A stretch of 64,000 nt of DNA. Origin: Corydoras sp. C115 (lineage: Eukaryota; Chordata; Actinopteri; Siluriformes; Callichthyidae). The notes beneath the pieces were generated by a model. The model saw only the letters and a program-made list of their open reading frames with translations. It had not been told where the DNA came from and did not search any database. Positions 22,600-32,944 of the stretch are shown piece after piece (within the stretch, counting starts at the first letter, position 1; the number at the start of each line of letters is the position of its first letter). The position numbers and the translations under genes were made by a program. Location of the stretch: the NCBI GenBank assembly GCA_019802505.1, contig JAFMOC010000727.1, positions 124,501-188,500 of the forward strand. The letters are read 5' to 3'.

Positions 22600-23250
22600 C
22601 AGTCATTAAGATCCATAAGTCTGGAGAACCAATCAGAGCAGAACCTGGTTATCCAGTCTGTTTGATTTAACGCTACAGTTCCACGTCCTCGGTTCCACAC
22701 TCCTCGGTTCCACACTGCTCGGTTCCACATTCCTCGGTTCCACACTCCTCGGTTTCACTCTCCTCGGTTCCACACTTCTCGGTCATTAAGATCCAGAAGT
22801 CTGGAGAACCAATCAGAGCAGAACCTCGTTATCCAGTCTGTTCGATTTAACGCTACGGTTCCACACTCCTCGGTTCCACACTCCTCGGTTCCACACTCCT
22901 CGGTTCTACACATCTTCGGTTCCACACTCCTCGGTTCCACGCTCCTCGGTTCAACACGTCTACGGTTCCACGCTCCTCGGTTCCACGCTCCTCGGTTCCA
23001 CACGTCTTCCGTTCCACACTCCTCGGTTCCACACTCCTCGGTTCCACATGTCTTCCGTTCCACACTCCTCGGTTCCACACATCCTCGGTTCCACACTCCT
23101 CGTTTCCACACTCCTCGGTTCCACATTCCTCGGTTCCACACTCCTCGTTTCCACACGTCTTCCGTTCCACACTCCTCGGTTCCACACTCCTCGGTTCTAC
23201 GCTCCTCGGTTCCACATGTGTTCGGTTCCACACTCCTCGGTTCCACACGG
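22600..23250. repeat. 15-bp minisatellite with a duplicated 78-bp spacer
   Basis: The 15-base unit is ttccacactcctcgg with variants (gctcctcgg, acgtcttccg, acatgtcttccg). The non-repeat phrase tctggagaaccaatcagagc plus its surroundings occurs at 22603-22680 and again at 22783-22860, both leading into the repeat. This shows that spacer and repeat were duplicated together. Minus-strand frames encode Val-Glu-Pro-Arg-Ser repeats due to the 15-base period. Confidence 0.9.
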
Positions 23251-23484
23251 CGCTTGGGGCCCCGGCTCTCGCGCTCTTTTCTCATTTTTTGGATCTCATC
23301 ACGTTCCCCCTGAAGCACATTCTTCAGATCGTGTCTGTCGTTCCCCCCCCCCCCCCCCCCCCCCCGCTCCCAATGCACTCACACATTTCTAATATCATCT
23401 GCTGCACCCCCCTCGCCGTCTCACCCGGGTCCCGGCGCGTTCTCATGTCTTGGGTCTCCCTCAGCTGATTGGTTCTCCAAGTCA

Positions 23485-23544
<60 letters not shown>

Positions 23545-23782
23545 CTCGCGGCTTCAGTGTATCATGGTTTCTTTTTTTTAATCTCTCATGTTTCTTGCCG
23601 TTCTGCGGAGCCGTTCTGCGTTCTCTAGGTTAATAAATTTAATAATGACTATTAAAGTGTTTAATCGCATATGAAGTGTTTATACGAGAGTGGGCGGGGC
23701 CAGTGAAGCCGGAAACACATAAATAATACAATCATTCCAACGCCGCAGGTTCTTTATTTTTTTCGGAGACGGCGGCCCTCGG

Positions 23783-23815
<33 letters not shown>

Positions 23816-23870
23816 CGCTCACTCCTGATCACTCCTTAAAGTTCACGTAGTTCATTTCCTATGAGGAAGA
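23251..23870. repeat. Region with three long homopolymer runs
   Basis: C23 at 23343-23365, G52 at 23491-23542 and C30 at 23785-23814 lie within 500 bases. Between them is ordinary mixed sequence with no gene. Such G/C runs can form quadruplex structures and are difficult to assemble. Confidence 0.85.
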
Positions 23871-23871
23871 C

Positions 23872-24808
23872 ATTTAGTGGTTTAGCATGTTCTCCTCTCA
23901 GCCCTAGGGATTCCCGGTTCGAATCCCCATCTGGGTGGAGTTTCCATGTCCTCCCCGTGTCCGCGTGGGTTTCCTCCGGGTTCTCCGGTTTCCTCCCACA
24001 GTCCAAAACCATGGATCACGTCAATTGAGTTCTCCAAATTGCCCCATATAGAGTGTCTGTGTGTCCAGTGATAGATTACTCCCCCCTGTCCTGAGTGTAT
24101 CTGCCCAGCACCCAAAACGTTCTCCCCTGGATGGGCATGGAGATCCCCCCCCCCTCCCCCATGACCCTGATGTAGGATAAAGCGGTGGCTTAGTGGTTTA
24201 GCATGTTCTCCTCTCAGCCCTAGGGATTCCCGGTTCGAATCCCCATCTGGGTGGAGTCTCCATGTCCTCCCCGTGTCCGCGTGGGTTTCCTCCAGGTTCT
24301 CCGGTTTCCTCCCACAGTCCAAAACCATGGATCATGTCAATTGAATTCCCCAAATTGCCCCATATAGAGTGTGCGAGTGTGTGTCCAGCGATAGATTGCC
24401 CCCCCTGTCCTGGGTGTATCTGCCCAGCGCTCGAAACGTTCTCCCCTGAATGGGCATGGAGAACCCCCCCCTCCCCCCCATGACCCTAATGTAGGATAAA
24501 GCGGTGGCTTAGTGGTTTAGCATGTTCTCCTCTCAGCCCTAGGGATTCCCGGTTCGAATCCCCATCTGGGTGGAGTCTCCATGTCCTCCCCGTGTCTGCG
24601 TGGGTTTCCTCCGGGTTCTCCGGTTTCCTCCCACAGTCCAAAACCATGGATCAAGGTCAATTGAGTTCTCCAAATTGCCCCATATAGAGTGTGTGAGTGT
24701 GTGTCCACCTGTCCTGAGTGTATCTGCCCAGCGCCCAAAACGTTCTCCCCTGAATGGCATGGAGAACCCCCCCCCCTCCCCCCCATGACCCTGATGTAGG
24801 ATAAAGCG
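23872..24808 (+). mobile_element. Head-to-tail SINE trimer
   Basis: Three plus-strand copies in which the tail of one joins the head of the next without (gaat)n: aggataaagcggtggcttag occurs at both internal junctions (24173 and 24492). Head anchors tggtttagcatg lie at 23878, 24194 and 24513, so the steps are 316 and 319 bases. A and B boxes are intact in copies two and three (tggcttagtgg; ggttcgaatcc). Only the last copy has a (tgga)n tail. Confidence 0.9.
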
Positions 24809-25180
24809 GAAGATGGATGGATGTTTGGATGGATGGCGTAACTCGGACAATTTTTTAAGCTCCGAACACAATTTTTAAATAGTTTGCGATATTAAAAAAA
24901 AATAATAATAATAAAAAAACTTGAGTCCACGCTGCCGGAAAAACAAAAACCAAACCGTCAGCTTGATGTGTCGGACTGGTGGAATCGGAAACGTGGCGGC
25001 GCGCTGATGGAACGCTGAATGATCAGATCATCGAGATGCGTTTTAAATGAAGTCTGAAGTTCAGGGTGCGCCAGCGGGGGCGCCGTTTATTCCGCCGTCA
25101 GTTACCGTGGACGTGGCTACGGGGCCCCGGCGGTTTCGCTCTTCATCCTGCCATTTTCCTCCGACTGCAGCGTATTTATA

Positions 25181-25182
<2 letters not shown>
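24809..25182. other. Intergenic DNA, no feature
   Basis: Mixed sequence with an AAT-rich stretch at 24895-24916. The phrase cgccagcgggggcgccg at about 25069 is GC-rich. Nothing else is recognisable. Confidence 0.5.

Positions 25183-25228
<46 letters not shown>
25183..25228. repeat. (TG)n microsatellite
   Basis: A pure TG run of about 23 units, followed by cgcctat. This is alternating purine-pyrimidine DNA of the type that can adopt Z form. Confidence 0.95.
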
Positions 25229-25231
<3 letters not shown>

Positions 25232-25712
25232 CTATATCCTCCATTGATTGTAATTGAATTTGGATGGAGCGCACCCTTCAGACGATCGTCTCGGCCGAGG
25301 CCCGTGATGGATTCGGGGTTTCATTCGCAGTCGTCTCAGATTAATGGGCGGCGGCCGCGGCGGCCGGGGAAACGGAGCGATCAATTCCCCAATAATTCCA
25401 TATTTTCACATCATCATCATCATCAGGCGGAGACAGCGATGGGGGGGGGACACACGGGGACGGGGGGGGGACGGGGGACACGCTGATCCGTCAGCAGCTC
25501 CTCAAACAGACGTTCCTCACAGAGGCGCTCCGATGTCGTTCATACCTGACCGTGAGGAACGTTCTGCGGCCGCTATGGGAAATGTCCCGCCGTATGGTCC
25601 CGTGCAGATTTTAGGGATGGATGGGGGGGGAGGGGGGGGGCGAGCCCGCTCCAGAAATACCTTCATAATCACGTTTAAATGTTTGGGATGCTCATGTTCT
25701 GTATAATTCTGA
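25229..25712. promoter_or_regulatory. Candidate conserved non-coding element
   Basis: Contains gtctcagattaatgggcggc (25334) and cgatcaattccccaataatt (25378), then (cat)n at 25409-25425. The right half is broken by G runs (25440-25475, 25620-25640). No coding or transposon signature is seen. Confidence 0.3.
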
Positions 25713-25713
25713 T

Positions 25714-26073
25714 TCATTCATCCATTATCTTCCTCTTTATCCTCTATTAGGGTCGTGGGGGGGGGTGTTCTCCCCTGGATGCCCATCCAGGGGAGAACGT
25801 TTCGGGCGCTGGGCAGATACATCCAGGACAGGGGTGCAATCTATTGCTGGGCACACACTCACTCACTCACTCACACACACACTATATGGGGCAATTTGGA
25901 GAACTCAATTGACTTGATCCATGTTTTTGGACTGTGGGAGGAAACCGGAGAACCCGGAGGAAACCCACGCGGACACGGGGAGGACATGGAAACTCCACCC
26001 AGATGGGGATTCGAACCGGGAATCCCCAGTGCTGAGAGGAGAACATGCTAAACCACTAAGCCACCGTGCCGCC
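25714..26073 (-). mobile_element. SINE copy, minus strand
   Basis: Complete from attcattcatccattatctt to gccaccgtgccgcc, with intact reversed B box and A box. Near 25775 the phrase ctcccctggatgcccatcc shows a small internal inversion-like duplication of the ccaggggagaac element. Confidence 0.9.
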
Positions 26074-26108
<35 letters not shown>

Positions 26109-26452
26109 TTCATTATCTCCCGCTTTATCCTCTATTAGGGTCGCGAGGGGGGGGGGGTTCCCCATGCCCATCCAGGGGAGAACGTCTCGGGCGGTGGGCA
26201 GATAGACCCAGGACAGGGGGGCAATCTATCGCTGGGCACACACTCACTCACACACACACTCTATATGGGGCAATTTGTAGAACTCAATTGACTTGATCCA
26301 TGTTTTTGGATTGTGGGAGGAAACCGGAGAACCCGGAGGAAACCCATGCGGACACGGGGAGGACATGGAAACTCCACCCAGATGGGGGTTCGAACCGGGA
26401 ATCCCTAGCACTGAGGAGAACATGCCAAACCACTAAACCACCGTGCCGCCTT
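26074..26452 (-). mobile_element. (TTA)n tract and a second minus-strand SINE
   Basis: About 11 ATT units (26074-26106) separate this copy from its neighbour. The SINE spans 26106-26452 and ends gccaccgtgccgcc, then another (tta)n. Adjacent insertion into TTA simple sequence hides the target-site duplications. Confidence 0.9.
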
Positions 26453-26845
26453 TATTATTATTATTATATGCGGCACGGTGGCTTAGTGGTTTAGCACGTT
26501 GTCCTCTCAGCACTAGGTATTCCCGGTTCAAATCCCCATCTGGGTGGAGTTTCCATGTCTTCCCCGTGTCCGCGTGGGTTTCCTCCGGGTTCTCCGGTTT
26601 CCTCCCACAGTCCAAAAACATGGATCAAGTCAATTGAATTCTCCAAATTGCCCCATATAGAGTGTGTCTGTGTGAGTGAGTGTGTGCCCAGCGATGGATT
26701 GGCGCCCTGTCCTGGGTGTATCTGCCCAGCGCCCGAAACGTTCTCCCCTGGATGGACATGGGGAACCCCACCGCGACCCTAATAGAGGATAAAGCAGAAG
26801 ATAATGGATGAATGAATTATTATTATTATTATTATTATTATTTTT
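26453..26845 (+). mobile_element. SINE copy, plus strand, between TTA repeats
   Basis: Starts at gcggcacggtggcttagtgg (26470), has A box tggcttagtgg, a B box with one change (ggttcaaatcc), the full body, and tail gataaagcagaagataatgg plus (gaat)n at 26815. Flanks ttattattatta on both sides fit a duplication of simple sequence. Together with the two preceding copies it forms a large inverted repeat. Confidence 0.9.
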
Positions 26846-27294
26846 ATTAGTCGGGATGTGTATCACACTTTGATTATTGGACATCCATAATAATGATGGA
26901 CTCATTGGCGCCACATAGTGACGTAGCGGCGGCCGTGACTTTAATTGAATTGTGATTTGTTTACATGATGAATGTGGACGATGTCGCCGGCTGCGTCGTG
27001 TATTTCACTCCAAACGGCTTCCTCGAGGGCGTCGACTTCATTTGCAGGATAAACAATTTTAATGACGCATCACGCCGTACGCGTGGAGACCTCTGAGGAT
27101 CCGCGATGTCGCGTCCAGAACGTGTTCCATCGTTTAAGAGCTGAAACCTTTACTTTATTTATTATAAAAGTCTTGTTCGAATGGCCTTGTTTTGCTCCAA
27201 GTGTGCCGGGATAGGCTCCATCGGCCATGCCGCCCTCGTTAGGATCTGTGGCTCATATCGGTCACAATTAACAAATATGGATATATAAATCATA
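26846..27294. other. Unique DNA, no gene seen
   Basis: Contains tgcaggataaacaattttaa and acgcatcacgc around 27042-27075, which read like non-coding regulatory sequence. The phrase gccgggataggctccatcgg (27206) resembles the tail section of another fish SINE-type repeat. Confidence 0.35.
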
Positions 27295-27485
27295 TGGGGG
27301 TGTAGTGGTTGGCATGTTCTCCTCTTAGCAATGGGGATCCAATCGAATCCCAATCTGGGTGGTTTGCATGTTCTCCTGGTGTCCTTGTGGGTTTCCTCCG
27401 GGTTCTCCTCCCACGGCTCTAAATGGCCACCTAGTGTGTGCGCCCAGTCATATATTGACGGAACGTTCCCACCTGGATGGCCATG
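27295..27485 (+). mobile_element. Diverged SINE copy, plus strand
   Basis: The head gggggtgtagtggttggcat, a damaged B box (aatcgaatcccaatctggg), gtttgcatgttctcctggtg and a shortened 3' part ending acctggatggccatgg. It is older or of a different subfamily than the main copies. Confidence 0.75.
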
Positions 27486-27529
27486 GAGGACACACAGGAC
27501 GAGATGAGATGGAAAAGTACTGACCGGCT

Positions 27530-28000
27530 CTGGCGCCCCCTAATGGAAGCCTGGGCCGGTTGATTTTTCTTTATCCTCTGTATCATCTCCATTATAACTG
27601 CATTCGGGTTATTCGGCTGTGGGGAGGACCGTCTTTCTGGGACGATGCGCCGGTCCTGATGCTGTAACGACGCGACGTGTCCCATCTCCGCAGAGATGCA
27701 AGCGGGCACCCCGACACTGATAGGTGGGGGAGGGGGGGGGGGCGGGGCAACAAAGTGAAGCGCGCTTGTGCCAAAACAAGGGCATCTGTAATGCAATCTC
27801 ATGAAGTTAGAACTGCAAATTGCAATATAGAGGGAAAAAAAATGACTCGGCCTGCAAATTCACGGCCCATCGGGGACAGGACATTTCATCTGCCCCGAGT
27901 CAGCAGATTACGGATGCAGCGCTCCGAGTGCACGCCGCCGGAACTCGGCCCGTGGGCCCGTGGGCCCGAGCGTTCCAGTTCAGGTTCCAGTCATTTATTT
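27530..28000. promoter_or_regulatory. Strong candidate conserved non-coding element
   Basis: This block reads most like a vertebrate developmental enhancer: gcatctgtaatgcaatctca (27781), agttagaactgcaaattgca (27805) and gcctgcaaattcacggccca (27850) are compact AT/GC-balanced words without repeat decay. A G run at 27725-27745 splits it. Frames across it are open by chance only. Conservation cannot be shown from one sequence. Confidence 0.4.
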
Positions 28001-28004
28001 ATAG

Positions 28005-28248
28005 TGTTTTTTTTATAGTTATAAACCTTTAAACCAGACCAAGAAACAGCGGCAAGACAAAACTCCCGGCTATGTTGATATCTTAAGGAGGAAACCTTGT
28101 GAGGACCGAGGCTCAGTGGGGGACTCCTCCTCCTTGAGCGCCGATTGTGTAGGACAGCCATGTACAGGTCGTGTGGTGGTCATGTGACCCGTATTTAACC
28201 AATTATCAAGAATCAAGAAAATGTTATCATGATTAATATCACATGTGG
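28005..28248. repeat. Dispersed repeat (left part), host of a SINE insertion
   Basis: The phrases aaacagcggcaagacaaaac and gaggaaaccttgtgaggacc resemble a widespread fish repeat of unknown class. The part from 28205 (caagaatcaagaaaatgtta) matches the copy at 8105. It continues after the SINE at 28612. Confidence 0.65.
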
Positions 28249-28597
28249 GCGGCACGGTGGCTTAGTGGTTTAGCACGTTCTCCTCTCAGCGCTAGGGATT
28301 CCCGGTTCGAATCCCCATCTGGGTGGAGTTTCCATCTCCCCGTGTCCGCGTGGGTTTCCTCCGGGTTCTCCGGTTTCGTCCCACAGTCCAAAAACATGGA
28401 TCAAGTCAATTGAATTCTCCAAATTGCCCCATATAGAGTGTGTTTGTGAGTGAGTGTGTGTCCAGCGATGGATTGCCCCCCTGTCCTGGGTCTATCTGCC
28501 CAGCGCCCGAGACGTTCTCCCCTGGATGGGCATGGGGAACCCCCCCCCAAACCCTAATAGAGGATAAAGCGAAAGAGAATGAATGAATGAATGAATG
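28249..28597 (+). mobile_element. Full-length SINE with 14-bp TSD (reference copy)
   Basis: The word aatatcacatgtgg lies at 28235-28248 and again at 28598-28611. The 349-base insert starts gcggcacggtggcttagtgg, has A box tggcttagtgg and B box ggttcgaatcc matching the tRNA pol III promoter consensus, then gagtttccatc, cggtttcgtcccacag, a GT-rich section, cccagcgcccgagacgttct and the tail cctaatagaggataaagcg plus (gaat)n. The tRNA-like head, pol III boxes, short tail repeat and TSD identify a non-autonomous retroposon that depends on a LINE. It carries no ORF. Confidence 0.93.
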
Positions 28598-28611
28598 AAT
28601 ATCACATGTGG

Positions 28612-28760
28612 TAACATGTGACAAGAACGAAATGCTGGGTCACGGACCCCGATTACCCCGTTATTTAAAATGTATAATATTATAAAATAAATACAGTATA
28701 TAGACATGTAAAATATAAAATATAATGGAATATACAGCTATTAATGTATATTATATATAA
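28612..28760. repeat. Dispersed repeat (right part), then AT-rich DNA
   Basis: The phrase gctgggtcacggaccccgat plus taccccgttattta continues the host repeat broken by the SINE and matches 8168-8205. It fades into TA-rich sequence at 28670. Confidence 0.7.
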
Positions 28761-30029
28761 TATAGAATATTTTAATTAGTAATTATAAAACTGTGTCCAT
28801 TGAGGGCGTCTAAATAGAGTTAATAGAGTTAATAAAGCAGCGTCATTAATTAATAAGCAGAGTTTGATTGACACAGTGCATCATGTGACTGAGCGGCAGA
28901 GCGAAAGGGGGCAGATCCTGCAGGGTACTTAGTGCAGAGGGCTCCCTGGAACAGCCACACCCTCTACTGCTGGCCTCTCTACTGCTGGCCCTCTACGGGA
29001 CGCCGCCCGTCGTGTGGACGCAGGGTGAGCGAGACGTGAGTGAGATGTGAGGAGAACGAGAGCGAGGCGGAGAGCCCGGCGCGTCGGCGTGGGCGTGCAT
29101 TAACATTTACGTGGGCTGAATATGCAAAAACGCGCGGCTACTCCTAAATAGCCCGGCGCGCCGCAATCCATCAAGCGGTGCGGCGTGGGGCGGGGCTGCC
29201 CGGGCGCGTTCCGCCGCTCTGCGTGAGGGGGCGCTCCTCCGGCTCACGGGAGGAGACGATTATCCCGGTGCCGACGGCGGCTCGAGGAACTTCTCGGAGT
29301 GTGTAAGAGCACGCCTGCAACGTCCCGACGCCTGACGAGCAATCAGACCGGCGCGAGTCCCGCGGACCCCGCTCGGCAGCGCCTCCGCAGGTACCGCGCC
29401 GGCGGCGCGGGCGCAATTATGGCAGACGCTGCTGGCTAAAGGTCCGTTACAGAACAGTGTGATTATCCCCCACCGCTCGCCTCGCGGGTGGCTCTCCGTC
29501 TGGAGAAATATCGACGCGTCTCCTCGGTTCCCCTTGGGGGGGCCCCGGGGGCAGGGCGCCGTCGAGTTTGAAGGAAATGCTTTATTACCCATCAGCCCAA
29601 TCCATCACACACGCCGCATTAGAACCCTAACCGAGAACCGCAGACACCTTCTTTTCTTTGAAGATTAAAGACGGTGTTAGGGAAGGCGGGGGCCGGGGGC
29701 CGGGGGCCGGCGTCGCTTTTCCGTCGTGTGGGAATTTATTTAATTGATCGATCCGATTAAAACGGCACGGGGGGGGGGGGGGGTTGGGTGCAGGTGGGAG
29801 CTCCGCTCTGTTAACAAACCTCATTAAAAACGTCCTCCCGCATTATTAACGACATTCGTCACGGTAAGGCGATGCGCCACCAGGGGGCGTGGCACCACAA
29901 AGAGGTGGTATTAGTCCCGGGTACAGCGCCACCTCTTTGCGTGATTTATTCCCAATAATACACGACCTCGAGAGTCTGATTGCTTTAATTAAACACGTAC
30001 AAACTCACTATTATAAAAAAAAAAACAAA
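28761..30029. promoter_or_regulatory. CpG-rich unique DNA, candidate regulatory region
   Basis: About 1.3 kb without transposons. Positions 29020-29480 are strongly CpG-rich, with gctgaatatgcaaaaacgcg (29116) and ctcctaaatagcccggcg (29141), the latter containing a CArG-like or TATA-like word. Short tandems gggggccggggg (29690-29712) and G runs (29770-29783) are present. No exon can be supported. A CpG island or enhancer cluster is possible. Confidence 0.3.
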
Positions 30030-30390
30030 GCTCAGAGGAGAACATGCCAAACCACTACGCCGCCATGCAGCCCAGACTATTTGCCATTAAATTTTATTGA
30101 ATTGTCACATGGGGCTGGCTTAGTGCTGGTTTGGCATGTTCTCCTCTCGGGGATTCGAATCCCCATCCGGGTGGAGTCTCCATGTCCTCCCCGTGTCCGC
30201 GTGGGTTTCCTCCGGGTTCTCCGGTTTCCTCCCACAGTCCAAAAAAACATGGATCAAGGTCAATTGAATTCTCCAAAATTGCCCCATATAGAGTGTGTTT
30301 GAGTGAGTGAGTGTGTGTCCAGTGATTAATTGCCCCCCTGTCCTGGGTGTGTCCAACCCCCCCCCCCCCCTAATAATGGATGGATGAATC
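30030..30390 (+). mobile_element. SINE copy, plus strand, with a minus head fragment
   Basis: A minus-strand head piece (agaggagaacatgccaaacc) at 30035-30075 precedes a plus copy at 30113-30390. The plus copy is shortened in the head and ends within the C run (30356-30370) with taataatggatggatg. Confidence 0.8.
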
Positions 30391-30914
30391 GTCACATGAC
30401 ATGCCAAGTGTGTAAACACTCTGAGACGCCTGGCCGGCTTTAGGGGACGTAATGACGGGACAGGTCCTAAAAAGGGCAGGTGCAGTGTATTTTTTGGTAA
30501 AGTGTTGTGCAGGCGGAGGGAGGGATGGAGGGAGGGGGGGGAGGGGTGTGAGCGTGTAGTAATGTGTGGAGTAATGAAGCTCCGCGCCGGCGGCGCTTTC
30601 GGAGGCGTCGGTCTGCGCGGCGGATCGTTAGCCGGCGTTTAAGGCGGAGGATCGGCGCTCCCGCACGTTCGTTACCCGCCGTCTCCATCGATGTCCACAT
30701 CTGCTTCCAGTTAGCTGCAGGGCTGGAGACCTGCCGAGAGACCGTGTGCGGGGTGTGTGTGCGGGTTGTGTGTGTGTGTGTGTGTGTGTGTGGGGTGGGG
30801 GCGGGGTGCGTAGGTGGTAGATGTGCGCCTACGTTCTTGTTTGTGTGGACGGGACGTCCGTGTAAACGCGGTGCGAGTCCAACATCCGCCGTCTCTGAAC
30901 AGAGGCTTTTCACT
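30391..30914. other. CpG-rich unique DNA with a (TG)n tract
   Basis: A (TG)n run at 30767-30791, G-rich stretches at 30515-30548 and a CpG-rich part at 30570-30680. No gene or repeat family is recognised. Confidence 0.45.
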
Positions 30915-31855
30915 CGCCGCTCGCTCCCCATGTCCATCCAGGGGAGGAACGTCCGGACGCTGGGCAGATAGACCCAGGACAGGGGGGCAATCTATCGCTG
31001 GACACACACTCACTCACACAGACACACTCTATATGGGGCAATTTGGAGAATCCAATTCACCTTGATCCATGTTTTTGGACTGTGGGAGGAAACCGGAAGA
31101 ACCCGGAGGAAACCCACACGGACACGGGGAGGACATGGAAACTCCACCCAGATGGGGATTTGTACCAGGAATCCCTAGTGCTGAGAGGAGAACATGCCAA
31201 ACCACTAAGCCACCGTGCCGCCCAAGCGGAATCCAATCAGGTTAAAAAATTAATTAATAACAAAAATAATAATGGGGTGATGGGTGGGGGGGGGGGGGGG
31301 GGTGGCGTCTTGGGCGCTGGGCAGATACACCCAGGACAGGGGGGCAATCTATCGCTGGACACACACACACTCACTCACACAGACACACTCTATATGGGGC
31401 AATTTGGAGAATCCAATTCACCTTGATCCATGTTTTTGGACTGTGGGAGGAAACGGATACCGGAGGAAACTAAATCAAAAACCCACGCGGACACGGGGAG
31501 GACATGGAAACTCCACCCAGATGGGGAGTTGAACTAGGAATCCCTAGTGCTGAGAGGAGAACATGCCAAACCACTAAGCCACCCAAGCAGAATCCAATCA
31601 GGTTAAAAATTAATTAATAAAAGAAAATAATGATGGGGGGGGGGGGGGGGGCGGCGTACTCTCGGGCGCTGGGCAGATACACCCAGGACAGGGGGGCAAT
31701 CTTTCACTGGGTACACACTCACTCACTCACACACACACACTCTATATGGGGCAATTTAGAGCATTACATTCACCATGAATTCATGTTTTTGGACTGTGGG
31801 GGGGAACCCGGAGGAAACCCACGCAGACACGGGGAGAACATGCAAGGTGGTGGAA
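30915..31855 (-). mobile_element. Three minus-strand SINE copies, two as a 361-bp tandem duplication
   Basis: Copies at 30925-31223, 31305-31587 and 31660-31850. The spacer aatccaatcaggttaaaa plus ttaattaataa follows the first and the second SINE, anchored at 31230 and 31591 (361 apart). The SINE and about 70 bases of flank were therefore duplicated together. G runs at 31285-31301 and 31635-31650 fall at the same place in each unit. The second copy has an insertion (ggaaactaaatcaaaaaccc). Confidence 0.88.
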
Positions 31856-32944
31856 GACCAGCACAGACAGATCCCAGATCAACCAGCCAACACCTTTAAT
31901 CTACAGACTTAATTAAAACGCAAAGTTAAATTAATGTGTTCACGTTTAAAGATTGGACGTGGCTCTGAATCGTGAACCGTAACTGAGGAACGTTCCGGTT
32001 CTTTGATCTCAAAGGTTCTATTGGGTTCCCATCGTCCTTTCGTCCGGTCAATCACACGATTCAAACTCAATTTAAAGGGCATTTGAACTGAAGAATCGTT
32101 TGCCAATCGAATCGTGAATCAAACATCGCGATCAGAATCGAATCGCCCGACACTGAGAGATCTCATAACGGTCCCCTCACTCGGACCCGCTCGTGCTCCC
32201 GGTTCCGCCGGACGCTCGTCTCCGGGCCCTGGCGGCGGTTCCCTCTTTTCGGCGGTGGTGGTGCATCGAGCGGCGTGCTTCATCTGGTGCGTTCTGCGTT
32301 CCGCCGCCGTTCGTATTGATTTCTGTTTATGGACTGCGATTCGCTCGCCGCTGACCATTACAGACATCAAGACATCAATACCGCGCCACCGCCGTTCTGC
32401 GCACCGCCGTTCTGCGCTCCGCCGTTCTGCGCTCCGCCGTTCTGCGCGCCGCCGCCTCTAATTGAGCACCACCACCCCACCTCACCCTCAACCTCACCCC
32501 CCACCAACCCCAAATAGAACTCTATGACTTTACAGTATCGACGGCCGGCGTTCTGTCGCCGCCTCCCGCGGAACGTCCGCGCGCCGACCCGCACGCCGTA
32601 TATTAGGGCCTGTCCCAGTCGCCCGCAAACTCCCCGAGCAATAAAATAGTTCTGCCCAAGCGACCACAACTAAATAAGAACAACATGCCTCACCGCCGAC
32701 GTTCCGCGAACCAGGGAACGACTCGGGGGTCCAATCCGAGACGAACCAATCGAGAGCCGCCTCGTTAGGGCTCGTCATTAAACCGAGTTCATTAAACAGA
32801 GCAGCCACACCGAGCTGGAGGGGGGGCGGAGTCGGACGGCTGATGACCGTGAGCCACGCCCACGTTCCCCGTCACACCGGTGCTGGAACCCAAGAGGAGT
32901 GAGGATGCAGCGCCACCTGTGGCAGAAAACCCATGCGTACTTAG
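31856..32944. other. Unique DNA with a 15-bp minisatellite
   Basis: No gene seen. Four copies of gccgttctgcgctcc occur at 32391-32450. The stretch 31930-32150 is rich in gaatcg words (aatcgaatcg, gaatcgtg). CpG is frequent throughout. Confidence 0.5.

Noticed and set aside
28249..28597. Functional tRNA gene in the SINE head
   Set aside because: A and B boxes are good, but the cloverleaf arms cannot be folded from the head, and the sequence repeats dozens of times with retroposon tails.
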